A stretch of DNA of 64,000 nt from the NCBI GenBank assembly GCA_018725565.1, contig QLUR01000002.1, forward strand, positions 62,001-126,000, written 5' to 3'. The translations under genes were made by a program, and so were the position numbers. Positions 48,883-56,483 of this stretch are shown here, one piece after another; the stretch's first letter is position 1; each line of letters opens with the position of its first letter. The notes below the pieces were generated by a model, which was not told the origin of the DNA, searched no databases, and worked only from the letters and a program-made list of their open reading frames with translations. The DNA comes from Bacillota bacterium. GTDB taxonomy: Bacteria; Bacillota; Dethiobacteria; Dethiobacterales; Dethiobacteraceae.

Positions 48883-50087
48883 TGAACGGAAGAGGACGGT
48901 TTGGCCGCTTTGGCGGACAATATGTTCCTGAAACATTGATGGCGGCGCTGCAGGAGCTGGAAACGGCTTATTCTTTGGCCCGGGAAGAGGTCTCTTTTCA
49001 GGCGCAGTATCAGGAAGCACTTAAAACTTATGTGGGACGACCTTCCTTGCTGTACCGGGCTGACAAGTTATCACGCAGGCTGGGAGGCGCCACTGTTTAC
49101 CTCAAGCGGGAGGACCTGAATCATACGGGCGCCCATAAGATCAACAACGCTTTGGGTCAGGCGCTGCTGGCCAGAAGGATGGGGAAAAAGCGTGTGATTG
49201 CGGAAACAGGGGCCGGCCAGCATGGCGTGGCGTCCGCCACAGCGGCGGCGCTGTACGGTCTGGAGTGTGTCGTCTATATGGGGGAGGAGGACATGGCGCG
49301 TCAGTCGCTCAATGTCTTCCGTATGCGTCTGCTGGGCGCCGAGGTGGTTCCGGTGTGCTCGGGCAGCCGGACACTGAAGGATGCCATTAACGAGGCGCTG
49401 CGTGACTGGGTGACGAATGTGCGCGATACCTATTACCTGATTGGATCGGCAGTAGGCCCGCATCCTTACCCGCTGATGGTCCGCGACCTGCAGTCCGTTA
49501 TCGGCCGGGAGGCGCGGGAGCAAATGCTGGCGCAAGAAGGCCGGCTGCCTGATTTACTGGTGGCCTGCGTGGGCGGCGGCAGCAACGCCATCGGGCTTTT
49601 TTATCCCTTTTTGCAGGACAACGTGCAATGTATAGGAGTGGAAGCGGCCGGCAAGGGGCTCGATACGGCCGAGCATGCCGCCACTTTGGGCAAGGGCAGC
49701 CCCGGAGTCCTGCACGGGACGCTTTCCTTCCTGTTGCAGGACGAAAACGGTCAGGTGCTGCCGGCTCATTCCGTTTCCGCCGGCCTGGACTATCCGGGAG
49801 TAGGCCCGGAGCACGCTTATCTGAGAGAAAGCGGCCGCGTACGGTATGAGTCGGCCACTGACGAAGAAGCCCTGGCGGCGTTTGCGTTGCTGGCGCGGGA
49901 GGAAGGGATTGTACCGGCGCTGGAAAGCGCTCATGCCCTGGCCCATGTGATTAAAATCGCCCCGCAGTTGTCGCAGGCGAAAATAATTTTGCTTAACCTT
50001 TCCGGCCGCGGCGACAAAGACGTGGAAACAGCGGCGGGGCTTATACCGGCCGTGGCCGGCAGTAAACAGGGGAGGAGCAAGACATGA
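48882..50087 (+). CDS. trpB: Tryptophan synthase beta chain
   Basis: The 401-residue PLP enzyme starts [16 protein letters not shown]; the PLP lysine is in [15 protein letters not shown], the phosphate site in [10 protein letters not shown], and [10 protein letters not shown] is the TrpB1-type substrate loop. ATG 48882 is used; the frame is open upstream within trpF but has no family sequence there. It condenses indole and serine. Confidence 0.97.
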   Translation: MNGRGRFGRFGGQYVPETLMAALQELETAYSLAREEVSFQAQYQEALKTYVGRPSLLYRADKLSRRLGGATVYLKREDLNHTGAHKINNALGQALLARRMGKKRVIAETGAGQHGVASATAAALYGLECVVYMGEEDMARQSLNVFRMRLLGAEVVPVCSGSRTLKDAINEALRDWVTNVRDTYYLIGSAVGPHPYPLMVRDLQSVIGREAREQMLAQEGRLPDLLVACVGGGSNAIGLFYPFLQDNVQCIGVEAAGKGLDTAEHAATLGKGSPGVLHGTLSFLLQDENGQVLPAHSVSAGLDYPGVGPEHAYLRESGRVRYESATDEEALAAFALLAREEGIVPALESAHALAHVIKIAPQLSQAKIILLNLSGRGDKDVETAAGLIPAVAGSKQGRSKT

Positions 50088-50899
50088 ATCTGTTAACCGA
50101 AAAACTTGACAACATGCAAAAGCGGGGAGAGAAAGCGCTTGTACCGTTTGTGATGGCCGGCGACCCGGACCTGCAGACCACGGAAGCGTTGCTGGCGGCG
50201 CTCGTTGCCGGCGCCGCCGATGTCATTGAGCTTGGCGTGCCGTTCTCGGACCCGCTGGCTGACGGACCGGTGCTGCAGGCGGCGGCGTCAAGGGCACTCC
50301 TGGCGGGGACGACCGTGCGTAATTGCCTGGCCCTGGCGGCACGCTTCCAGGGAGGGCAACCTCTCCCGCTGGTCTTGCTTATTTATTATAATCTGGTTTT
50401 CCGCTGCGGGCCGGAGATCTTTTGCCGTGAGGCGGCCAAGGCCGGAGTTTCCGGGCTGGTCGTGCCGGATCTGCCCTACGAGGAAGCCGACGCGCTGAAC
50501 TATGCGGCCCGCGGGGAAGGCCTAATCAATATCAGGATGATTTCGCCAACGACCGGCGGGGAACGGCTGGCGAATATCTGCCGTAGCGCAGAAGGGTTTA
50601 TCTATGCGGTTACCGTGACCGGGGTGACCGGGGAACGCCGGAGCCTTGATCCGGAACTGCCGCTCCTAATTCGCCGGGCGCGACAGTATACCAACATTCC
50701 GGTGTTGTTGGGTTTTGGGGTTTCAGGAGCTGCCCAGGCGGCACAGGCCGCATCCCTGGCCGACGGGGTTATTGTCGGCAGCGCTTTGGCCCAACGCTTA
50801 GCCGGCGTAAATGGTGTGCAAGATAAGTGCCGTGTCGCAACAGAGTTTACCAGGCAATTAAGAGAAGCACTCAACAAAGGCGCCAAAAATGAGGGCTGA
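50084..50899 (+). CDS. trpA: Tryptophan synthase alpha chain
   Basis: The 271-residue TIM-barrel lyase has [37 protein letters not shown] with the catalytic Glu, and the Asp of [21 protein letters not shown] and [10 protein letters not shown] complete it. It releases indole to TrpB. It overlaps trpB by four bases. Confidence 0.97.
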   Translation: MNLLTEKLDNMQKRGEKALVPFVMAGDPDLQTTEALLAALVAGAADVIELGVPFSDPLADGPVLQAAASRALLAGTTVRNCLALAARFQGGQPLPLVLLIYYNLVFRCGPEIFCREAAKAGVSGLVVPDLPYEEADALNYAARGEGLINIRMISPTTGGERLANICRSAEGFIYAVTVTGVTGERRSLDPELPLLIRRARQYTNIPVLLGFGVSGAAQAAQAASLADGVIVGSALAQRLAGVNGVQDKCRVATEFTRQLREALNKGAKNEG

Positions 50900-50903
50900 A
50901 AAA

Positions 50904-51725
50904 ATGACAGTCGCAACCTTGTCACGGGGCGTTGATGTGCGGGCACGCAAGGTTATTGAATCAGGAGCTCTGTCTTTTGGTGGGGGAGAACTGGTTGTTA
51001 TCGCTGGTCCATGTGCGGTGGAAGATGAGGAGACATTGCTGGAGGTGGCCCTGGGTGTCAGGGCGGCCGGAGCAAGGGCTTTGAGGGGCGGGGCCTATAA
51101 ACCGAGAAGCTCGCCGCATAGTTTTCAGGGGTTGGGCAGGCCAGGGCTGAAAATGCTGAAAGATGTGGCCGCCGCTGCCGGCCTTGCTGTAGTGACAGAA
51201 GTGCTGGATACGCGTGATGTGGAGATTGTCTCGGAAGTGGCTGACATCCTGCAAATCGGCTCGCGCAATATGCAAAACACCGCCCTGCTCAAAGAGGCCG
51301 GGCGGGCGCAACGGCCGGTGCTGCTGAAACGCGGCATGTCGTCTACCATCGAGGAATGGCTGCTGGCGGCAGAGTACGTCCGGGCGTCGGGCAACGAACA
51401 AGTTATTTTATGTGAACGCGGTATCCGTACTTTTGAGACAGCAACCCGGAACACGCTTGATTTGAGTGCAGTCTCCCTGCTGAAAGAACTCGGCGACCTG
51501 CCGGTGATTGTTGACCCCAGTCATGCCACCGGCCTGAAAGAGCTGGTGCCGCCGATGAGCCGGGCCGCTGTGGCTGCCGGTGCCGACGGGCTGCTGATTG
51601 AGGTCCACCCGCGGCCGGAACAGGCTCTTTGTGACGGGCAGCAGTCGCTGACACTGAGCGAATTCAGGCTGTTGATGGCCCAGGTGACACAGCTTGCCGC
51701 GTATACGCGTCAGTTTTCGTATTAG
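50904..51725 (+). CDS. aroF: 3-deoxy-7-phosphoheptulonate synthase, short type
   Basis: A 273-residue DAHP synthase of the AroA-beta/KDOPS type: VVIAGPCAVEDEETL, RGGAYKPRSSPHSFQGLG, EVLDTRDVEIVSEVADILQIGSRNMQN, LLKRGMSSTIEEW, VDPSHATGLKELV and EVHPRPEQALCDGQQSL. The metal ligands Cys (GPC), His (DPSHATG), Glu (IEVHP) and Asp (LCDG) are visible. It lacks the N-terminal ferredoxin-like regulatory domain of the approximately 340-residue Thermotoga form, so it may escape feedback control. ATG 50904 follows GAGGG. It ends the trp operon and feeds the aromatic pathway. Confidence 0.95.
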   Translation: MTVATLSRGVDVRARKVIESGALSFGGGELVVIAGPCAVEDEETLLEVALGVRAAGARALRGGAYKPRSSPHSFQGLGRPGLKMLKDVAAAAGLAVVTEVLDTRDVEIVSEVADILQIGSRNMQNTALLKEAGRAQRPVLLKRGMSSTIEEWLLAAEYVRASGNEQVILCERGIRTFETATRNTLDLSAVSLLKELGDLPVIVDPSHATGLKELVPPMSRAAVAAGADGLLIEVHPRPEQALCDGQQSLTLSEFRLLMAQVTQLAAYTRQFSY

Positions 51726-51812
51726 CACTGATGCAGTTTAACAATCGGACATGCAGTGGTCCCGTATGCTGTCAGCCAATTAATCGGTGCTGTCGTCGCC
51801 GTAAGGTTTGCT

Positions 51813-51870
51813 GCAAGGCGAAGTACGGAAGGGCAGGAAGTTTTCGCTCCGGTTAGACCTTGCTTTTTTT
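51813..51870 (+). terminator. Possible trp operon terminator
   Basis: GCAAGG (51813-51818) pairs with CCTTGC (51858-51863), with an inner CGGA/TCCG pair, followed by seven T. The stem is interrupted, so this is a moderate call. Confidence 0.5.
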
Positions 51871-51888
51871 GTCCGCCTGCTGTAAAAT
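51860..51888 (+). promoter_or_regulatory. Probable promoter of the tRNA pair
   Basis: TTGCTT (51860-51865), 17 bases, TAAAAT (51883-51888), with a start expected a few bases before the first tRNA. The -35 box overlaps the end of the proposed terminator. Confidence 0.55.
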
Positions 51889-51901
51889 AGGGTTGTACTT
51901 T

Positions 51902-51977
51902 GGGCGTGTAGCTCAGCCGGGAGAGCGCTTGGCTCGCATTCAAGAGGCCAGGGGTTCGAGTCCCCTCACGTCCACCA
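51902..51977 (+). tRNA. tRNA-Ala (CGC)
   Basis: A 76-base cloverleaf: acceptor GGGCGTG/CACGTCC with the G3-U70 pair that identifies alanine tRNA, D arm GCTC..GAGC, anticodon loop CTCGCAT (anticodon CGC), T arm AGGGG-TTCGAGT-CCCCT and encoded ACCA. It reads GCG. Confidence 0.95.
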
Positions 51978-51980
51978 TAA

Positions 51981-52055
51981 GGGGCTATAGCTCAGGGGGA
52001 GAGCGCTTGACTCACATTCAAGAGGCCGCTGGTTCGATCCCAGCTAGCCCCACCA
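51981..52055 (+). tRNA. tRNA-Val (CAC), target of the integrated element
   Basis: A 75-base cloverleaf: acceptor GGGGCTA/TAGCCCC, D arm GCTC..GAGC, anticodon loop CTCACAT (anticodon CAC, reads GUG), T arm GCTGG-TTCGATC-CCAGC and encoded ACCA. Its last 47 bases are repeated at 61321-61367. The gene stays intact after integration. Confidence 0.95.
52009..52055 (+). repeat. attL: left 47-bp core repeat
   Basis: Identical to 61321-61367. It covers the anticodon loop through CCA of tRNA-Val; the bases on both sides then diverge. Strand exchange probably takes place in the anticodon-loop part. Confidence 0.93.
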
Positions 52056-52115
52056 TTGAAAATAAAGGGTTCCAGGGTTTTTCAGAAGCCGGGAATCAAG
52101 CATAAAAGGGCTTCA

Positions 52116-52137
52116 GTAAAACAGTTGTAAAACAGTT
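52116..52137 (+). repeat. Left pair of integrase arm-site candidates
   Basis: GTAAAACAGTT is present twice in tandem (52116-52126, 52127-52137), 60 bases inside attL. The same tandem pair occurs near attR in the same orientation. Tyrosine integrases bind such arm sites to align att DNA. Confidence 0.75.
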
Positions 52138-52155
52138 TTTGAAGAACAATAAAAA

Positions 52156-52180
52156 TTAGCAGGGGTTACGGCCCTGCTAA
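52156..52180 (-). terminator. Terminator of the leftward integrase transcript
   Basis: TTAGCAGGG (52156-52164) and CCCTGCTAA (52172-52180) form a perfect 9-bp stem; on the minus strand it is followed by TTTTTATT. It lies 20 bases beyond the integrase stop codon. Confidence 0.8.
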
Positions 52181-52198
52181 TGGTACAACTAAATCCTT

Positions 52199-53488
52199 TT
52201 ACTGCTCGCCCTGCGCCTTTGCAGGGCCTTTTCTTTTGGCCAGCAGCCCGTTCAGGCTCTCCGCCGCCAGCTTCTGCATCTCCGGCGTGACGTGGCTGTA
52301 TAAGTCCAGCGTCATGGTTATACTGGAGTGCCCCAGCCGCTCCTGCACCAGCTTGGCAGGAATCCCACGGGCCAGCAGTAAGGTTGCGTGAGTATGCCGC
52401 AGGTCATGCAGCCGCACCTTCGGCAGGCCGGCGGCCTCAAGGCGCCGCTGGAAGGACTTCGTGAATCTTCCAGGGTCAAGCGGGTTTCCATCCTCCCGGC
52501 AGAACACCAGGCCGCTGTCCTGGTAGGCTGCGCCCAGCAGCAGTTTCTCCTGCGCCTGCCGCTTCCGGTGGCTTTTAAGTTCCCTGGTTGCGTCGTCGGT
52601 CAGGGTAACGCTGCGCCTGCCGCTTTTACTCTTAGTAGTTTCTTCCAGGAAAGCGCCTCCCTTTAATGTAATCAGTTGGCGGCTGACGGCGATAACTCCC
52701 CGCTCCAGGTCAACACAATCCCAGCACAAGCCTAGCAGTTCACCGCGCCTCAGGCCGGTTGTGGCCGCTACCAGGTAGGCCGCGAACAACCTATCTTCCT
52801 TAGCCGCCTCCAGGAAGTCCACCAGTGCCGCCTCAACCAATGGCTGCATTTGCTTGTTCCTTATGGTCGGCGGACTGGTGGCATCGGCTACATTGCGGAT
52901 TAAAAGCCCCTCTTTTACCGCCTGTTGGAGTGCTTGGCGGATAATAGCGTGCAGATAGCGCGTTGTCCGGGTGGACAGGCCGCCCTCACCGTCGTGGCGC
53001 CCGCTTTCCAGCTTCTGATTATAGAAGCTCTGCAGCGCGTTTGCCTGCAGTTTGGCCATCGGAATTTTCCCCAATGCCGGCTTAATGTGGACGTTAATCA
53101 GCGTTTCGTAACTCTCATATGTGCTGGTCTTAATCTGCCCCTTCTTGTAGGCCGTCAGCCACTTGTCCAACCATTCGCCGAAAGTCGTTTTGGTCGGCTC
53201 AATATAGCCGCCGGACTTTATCTCCGCAGTGGCCTTCTGCATGCCCTCGACGGCCTCTTTCCGTGTCTGGCCGTAGAAAGGCTTGCGGACAGGCCTGCCT
53301 GTGGCCGGGTCAAAGCCAAGGCTGGCCACAGCCACCCAAAGGCCGTCGCTGGGCAAGCTTGCCCCGCAATGCCGGCAAACTTTCAGGCTTTTCTCGTCCT
53401 CCCCGGTAGTCACTTTTTTGCAGTCAGGGTTTTGGCATGTTTTACGCTTGTAAATTGTTCCTTCGTTATTGCCGCGCCGCTTGCCCAT
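52199..53488 (-). CDS. int: Tyrosine-family site-specific integrase with zinc ribbon
   Basis: The 429-residue recombinase has the catalytic set Arg247 (TTGLRRGELLGL), His361 and Arg364 (HDLRHTHATLL), His387 (LGHSS) and Tyr397 (LDLYSHV). The N-terminal arm-binding AP2-like domain (GTIYKRK.. WVAVASLGFDPATGRPVRKPFYGQTRKEA) contains an inserted zinc ribbon with Cys18, Cys23, Cys38 and Cys41 and a glutamate-lysine-rich loop. A SAM-like core-binding domain spans about 100-200. It sits beside attL, reading toward it, and should integrate at tRNA-Val. Confidence 0.95.
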   Translation of the reverse strand: MGKRRGNNEGTIYKRKTCQNPDCKKVTTGEDEKSLKVCRHCGASLPSDGLWVAVASLGFDPATGRPVRKPFYGQTRKEAVEGMQKATAEIKSGGYIEPTKTTFGEWLDKWLTAYKKGQIKTSTYESYETLINVHIKPALGKIPMAKLQANALQSFYNQKLESGRHDGEGGLSTRTTRYLHAIIRQALQQAVKEGLLIRNVADATSPPTIRNKQMQPLVEAALVDFLEAAKEDRLFAAYLVAATTGLRRGELLGLCWDCVDLERGVIAVSRQLITLKGGAFLEETTKSKSGRRSVTLTDDATRELKSHRKRQAQEKLLLGAAYQDSGLVFCREDGNPLDPGRFTKSFQRRLEAAGLPKVRLHDLRHTHATLLLARGIPAKLVQERLGHSSITMTLDLYSHVTPEMQKLAAESLNGLLAKRKGPAKAQGEQ

Positions 53489-53663
53489 CGCTCACGCCTC
53501 CTATTTCAATGTGGGTATAGTGCGCCTTTCTCTCCCGCGCATGCTTTTCCAGCAGATACTTGATTAACTCGCTCTTGTTGTCCGCCTTGGACAGCGCATT
53601 GGCCGCACCTTCGCTTAAGCCTGCCGTCCGGAATGTGACTACCGCCGGTAGCCGTACATACAT
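53466..53663 (-). CDS. Small protein, possible ribbon-helix-helix regulator
   Basis: The 65-residue protein MYVRLPAVVTFRTAGLSEGA.. has a strand-helix-helix pattern (AVVTFRTAGLSEGAANALSKA, NKSELIKYLLEKHARE) that suggests a ribbon-helix-helix DNA binder, though weakly. ATG 53663 has AAAGGAGGGG; longer starts to 53816 lack one. It overlaps the integrase start by 23 bases and may control its expression. Confidence 0.65.
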   Translation of the reverse strand: MYVRLPAVVTFRTAGLSEGAANALSKADNKSELIKYLLEKHARERKAHYTHIEIGGVSDGQAARQ

Positions 53664-53733
53664 TGGCAACCCCTCCTTTGTCTGAATATTGGCCGTCACT
53701 TCCGTAATACTCAGATGCTTAAAAAAAAATTGG

Positions 53734-54000
53734 CTATGTGGCCCCCTGCCGCCGCTTGGCCATATCCGCCCAAATCGCCGCAGGACTTCCCGGCGCCGCT
53801 CCCGCCAGTATCTCAAGCCGGGACTTGATTCCCTGCAGGTGCCGCTGGTCGCAGCAGCAGATAAGCACCTTCAGCAGCAGCCGCGCCTCGGCTTCCGGCA
53901 GGGTGTCGGCCTCGTCCTGGCACTCAAGCACCGCCAGCAGCTTTGCCGCAGGTTGGGCTATATCGGTTATACGCAGAACATCAGTCAGCCAGCGGGTCAT
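53734..54000 (-). CDS. Hypothetical protein of the element
   Basis: An 88-residue soluble, mostly helical protein (ITDIAQPAAKLLAVLECQDEADTLPEAEARLLLKVLICCCDQ) with a CCC cluster. AAAGGTGATTAACCT precedes the ATG. I recognise no family. It is three bases after the upstream gene in the same minus-strand operon. Confidence 0.6.
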   Translation of the reverse strand: MTRWLTDVLRITDIAQPAAKLLAVLECQDEADTLPEAEARLLLKVLICCCDQRHLQGIKSRLEILAGAAPGSPAAIWADMAKRRQGAT

Positions 54001-54003
54001 AGG

Positions 54004-54195
54004 TTAATCACCTTTCTTGTATCCGATATTGACGCTAAAACTAAGGTCCTGCTCGCAGCCGTCAACCAGCACCCGCTCCCAGCCACTTGTTCCGGCAACC
54101 AGCATCATCGTGCCGCTGGAGCTTGGCTTGCCTGGCATATTCACCTTGAAAACCACCGTCAATTCATCGCCAGCCAGCTTTGCGGACTTAATCAT
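54004..54195 (-). CDS. Hypothetical small protein of the element
   Basis: A 63-residue protein rich in beta strands (GDELTVVFKVNMPGKPSSSG, MMLVAGTSGWERVLVDGC, LSFSVNIGYKKGD). ATG 54195 is preceded by AAAGGAGATTGACA, so the longer frame to 54279 is not used. No known family. Confidence 0.62.
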   Translation of the reverse strand: MIKSAKLAGDELTVVFKVNMPGKPSSSGTMMLVAGTSGWERVLVDGCEQDLSFSVNIGYKKGD

Positions 54196-54197
54196 TG

Positions 54198-54386
54198 TCA
54201 ATCTCCTTTCCGCTTCAGGCCTGGCGTTACCAGGCCGTAGCCTGTCTGTGTCGTTTCCGGCAGGCTGCAGGCCGGGCACCGTTTAGGCGGCGCCGGCCAG
54301 ACAAAGTCCAGCCAAAACCGATGTCCGTTGCCGCAGATGTAGCCAACCACTTGCTCCGGCTCTGGCAGCCTTTCAAGCGTGGCCAT
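54198..54386 (-). CDS. Small zinc-ribbon-like protein
   Basis: A 62-residue protein with YICGNGHRFWLDFVW and RCPACSLPET, giving a C-x3-H / C-x2-C arrangement that could hold one zinc ion. AGAGG precedes the ATG. It lies two bases before the next gene in a tightly packed operon. Function unknown. Confidence 0.62.
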   Translation of the reverse strand: MATLERLPEPEQVVGYICGNGHRFWLDFVWPAPPKRCPACSLPETTQTGYGLVTPGLKRKGD

Positions 54387-54390
54387 TGCT

Positions 54391-54675
54391 TTATGCCTCT
54401 TCCGGCTCTACGCCGAACGCTTCGGCAAAGTCAATCTCCTGCTCCGGCAGCCGCTCGTAATACTCCCTGGCCTCGTCCGCGCTTAGGGGTTCAATGTTCT
54501 CATGCTCGCCCTGCCATTGTGTTGTTCTGTGCAGGAAGAACGCTCCTTTGGCCGTCTTGTAAAGCATCGTATTCCGTCCGTGCCGCTCCCAGTTACTGCC
54601 GTCCCAGTACCTGTCACTGGCCACCATACGGGCCTTGTCCGTGTCGTACAGCTTGCCGTCAATTACCGCCTTCAT
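54391..54675 (-). CDS. Conserved mobile-element hypothetical protein
   Basis: A 94-residue protein: MKAVIDGKLYDTDKARMVAS.. then WDGSNWERHGRNTMLYKTAKGAFFLHRTTQWQGE and SADEAREYYERLPEQEIDF. This layout is common in Firmicute phages and elements but has no known role. GGGAGG lies upstream. First gene of the leftward operon that ends with the integrase. Confidence 0.72.
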   Translation of the reverse strand: MKAVIDGKLYDTDKARMVASDRYWDGSNWERHGRNTMLYKTAKGAFFLHRTTQWQGEHENIEPLSADEAREYYERLPEQEIDFAEAFGVEPEEA

Positions 54676-54720
54676 CTTTCTTCCTCCCTTTTTTGTTTGC
54701 TTACGTTTTTGTATGTTTAA

Positions 54721-54749
54721 TTATATACTTGTATTATCCAGGCGTCAAT
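54721..54749 (-). promoter_or_regulatory. Minus-strand promoter of the leftward integrase operon
   Basis: On the minus strand TTGACG (54749-54744), 17 bases and TATAAT (54726-54721) form a near-consensus sigma-A promoter, about 45 bases before the first leftward gene. Confidence 0.85.
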
Positions 54750-54761
54750 AAGCATTATGCA

Positions 54762-54796
54762 AATACGTTGTATTTCGTCATAAAACATAGTAAAAT
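54762..54796 (+). promoter_or_regulatory. Operator-like palindrome and plus-strand promoter
   Basis: AAATAC-GTT-GTATTT is a perfect short palindrome within a wider imperfect one (TTATG..CATAA). It overlaps TTGTAT (54769-54774), which with TAAAAT (54791-54796) at 16-base spacing makes a plus-strand promoter for the HTH gene. The palindrome is suited to a dimeric repressor controlling both directions. Confidence 0.6.
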
Positions 54797-54821
54797 ATCA
54801 GTAAAGAAGGAGGGGAGGCAA

Positions 54822-54989
54822 ATGGAAAAATATTATACCCCTGAAGAAGTCGCCGAAATATTGAAAACCCATAGGGAAACGGTATATAACTGGCTCCGCT
54901 CCGGAAAATTGAAAGGGGTTAAGGTTGTTAACCTCTGGCGCATCTCGGAAACTGAACTGCGCCGCATACTTGGAGGCGAAACTGAATAA
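54822..54989 (+). CDS. Excisionase-type HTH protein
   Basis: The 55-residue protein MEKYYTPEEVAEILKTHRET.. has the winged HTH of the HTH_17/MerR-like excisionase family (VYNWLRSGKLKGVKVVNLWRISETELRRIL). GAAGGAGGGGAGG precedes the ATG. It is the only clear plus-strand gene of the element and is divergent from the integrase operon, so it may be excisionase or the repressor of the divergent control region. Confidence 0.85.
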   Translation: MEKYYTPEEVAEILKTHRETVYNWLRSGKLKGVKVVNLWRISETELRRILGGETE

Positions 54990-55002
54990 TCACCAGACAG
55001 GA

Positions 55003-55024
55003 AGCAGGGGAACCTGCTTTTTCT
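55003..55024 (+). terminator. Terminator after the plus-strand HTH gene
   Basis: AGCAGG-GGAA-CCTGCT (55003-55018) followed by TTTTTTC, 14 bases after the HTH gene stop. It bounds a one-gene transcript. Confidence 0.8.
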
Positions 55025-55151
55025 TTCGCTTGTGCGCGGGTTTAGCGTCGCAGGCAAGGCAATCGTATGGCTTTTCGCAAATCGCCGCTCCTGGAGGCGT
55101 ACAGCCGCCTTGTGGCCGATTTTGACGCAAAAAGGCGCCGCAGACACCCGT

Positions 55152-55442
55152 TTAGGCCCGCTGGCTGTCGTACAGGGCGTGCTCTGCCGGCAGGAGAACG
55201 GTCCACACACGTCCGGCGCAGGGCCATCGTTTGCCGGAGGTTATTTCCATCCAGGCGGTGCAGGGTTTTCGGGTTTCCGCCTGGATTCGTTTCGCCACAA
55301 TCTGAGCCTTTCGCTTCCGCAGAACATCCGAGCCGGCCACACACTCGCCGCCGGCGGCGTGGACGCAAAGCCGGTCGTGGGGACAATCGCCGGCGGCGAC
55401 AAGGCGGCTGCCAATGGTTTTGAGAAGTAATCGGTCAAGCAT
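55152..55442 (-). CDS. Hypothetical protein of the element
   Basis: A 96-residue basic protein starting MLDRLLLKTIGSRLVAAGDC with several cysteines (DCPHDRLCVHAAGGEC) and an arginine-rich helix (LRKRKAQIVAKRIQAETRK). AAGGAGG lies 11 bases before ATG 55442; it overlaps the upstream gene end by eight bases. It is the last gene of the long minus-strand operon. No family is recognised, and plus-strand frames here are weaker. Confidence 0.55.
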   Translation of the reverse strand: MLDRLLLKTIGSRLVAAGDCPHDRLCVHAAGGECVAGSDVLRKRKAQIVAKRIQAETRKPCTAWMEITSGKRWPCAGRVWTVLLPAEHALYDSQRA

Positions 55443-56130
55443 GGTCGCCCGAACCTCCTTCATGGTTGCCTGCCTCCAGCAGCCGCTGGCTTACCCGCGA
55501 CAACACGTTGATATCTGCAATTTCTTGTTTCAAGATGAAGACAACCTGGTCAATCACCGGCCCAGCCTGAATTAAAATTTTCTCCGGAGCCAGTTCGCCC
55601 GTAATTTTGGCCAAAAGCTCAATCTGCCCCTGAAGCCTGGTGGCTGTTTTGAGGATTAGCTCTCGCGGGTCTGCGGTTCTGCTTCCGCCCCAACCTTCTA
55701 CCTGATAGCGCCCGCCTTCAATCTTTGCCAGCAGATGAGCAAGGCTGGCCTTCCTAAGTCGCCCCATGTCCCCGTCCTGGCCGGGTTCAAAATAAGTCAC
55801 CTTTACTTCGTCCGCCCTGAGACCGATGTCATACCTGGAAGGGTCGTCAGCGTCCCTAAGCCAGCGGTCACAGGCATCAAACAGTAGGTTTACCCGCTCA
55901 AAGCACCGCTGCAATTCGGTCATTACCTTGTTGCTTTGTACCATTTCCTGTGCAGCCTTAGCTTTGCTTAACGTTTTCGGTATGTGGTTTTGTTTATGCC
56001 GATGGAGCGACATGTCGCCTAGATCGTTGAAAACCGTGATTATTTCGTTATGGGAAACGTTTTGGATAAGCATCGCGTTGATCTTGTCAAGCGATGGATG
56101 AGAGCAAACGGAACATTTGCGGCCGGGCAT
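55435..56130 (-). CDS. Cys/His N-terminal HTH-like element protein
   Basis: The 231-residue protein starts MPGRKCSVCSHPSLDKINAM, LIQNVSHNEIITVFNDLGDMSLHRHKQNHI: a zinc-like CxxCxH knuckle followed by a putative helix-turn-helix, a layout seen in many phage and element proteins. The rest is helical (TELQRCFERVNLLFDACDRWLRD; LILKTATRLQGQIELLAKITGELAPEK). Proteins of this kind sometimes resemble small terminase subunits, but no large terminase is present. GAGGAG precedes the ATG. Confidence 0.7.
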   Translation of the reverse strand: MPGRKCSVCSHPSLDKINAMLIQNVSHNEIITVFNDLGDMSLHRHKQNHIPKTLSKAKAAQEMVQSNKVMTELQRCFERVNLLFDACDRWLRDADDPSRYDIGLRADEVKVTYFEPGQDGDMGRLRKASLAHLLAKIEGGRYQVEGWGGSRTADPRELILKTATRLQGQIELLAKITGELAPEKILIQAGPVIDQVVFILKQEIADINVLSRVSQRLLEAGNHEGGSGDHA

Positions 56131-56178
56131 AATAGTATCACTCCTCGTTTTCTTCTGTTGTGGCGCCCACGTATGCCG

Positions 56179-56277
56179 TTATCGCCCGAACAGCCAAACC
56201 AGGCTGGCAAGCACGAAGGCAATTTGTGCCGCAAAAATAATCTTCAGCGCCTTTGGACATTCACGAAACTCCCGCAT
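56179..56277 (-). CDS. 32-residue single-pass membrane peptide
   Basis: A tiny gene coding MREFRECPKALKIIFAAQIA and then FVLASLVWLFGR. It has a basic N-terminus and one hydrophobic helix. Its ATG overlaps the stop codon of the preceding gene (ATGA) and has GAGGTGAAC upstream, which argues that it is translated. Too short for most gene finders. Function unknown; small membrane peptides of elements may act in exclusion or toxicity. Confidence 0.6.
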   Translation of the reverse strand: MREFRECPKALKIIFAAQIAFVLASLVWLFGR

Positions 56278-56483
56278 CAGATGTGTTCACCTCTTTCCCT
56301 GACAGATTCCCCGTTCCGCTTCATACCAACTGGCCGCTCAAACCGCTGCAGCTGCTTTACGGCCTTGCCCCGCTGGAGTGCCAGCATCCAAAGCTCCCGG
56401 TCGCGGGCCAGCAGGCTTTGGATTTCGCGCTCTGTAAGCAGCAACAAACACTTGGACAGCTTTATCTCAAGCATTTTAAGCAT
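56277..56483 (-). CDS. Hypothetical helical protein of the element
   Basis: The 68-residue protein is one or two charged amphipathic helices (MLEIKLSKCLLLLTEREIQS, LARDRELWMLALQRGKAVKQLQRF). AGGAGG lies 12 bases before ATG 56483. It is coupled to the membrane peptide downstream and overlaps the gene before it by eight bases. Confidence 0.6.
   Translation of the reverse strand: MLKMLEIKLSKCLLLLTEREIQSLLARDRELWMLALQRGKAVKQLQRFERPVGMKRNGESVRERGEHI

Noticed and set aside
54990-55434. Plus-strand frames (for example 55032-55430)
   Set aside because: They begin after a terminator without promoter or ribosome site and overlap the better-supported minus-strand gene at 55152-55442.
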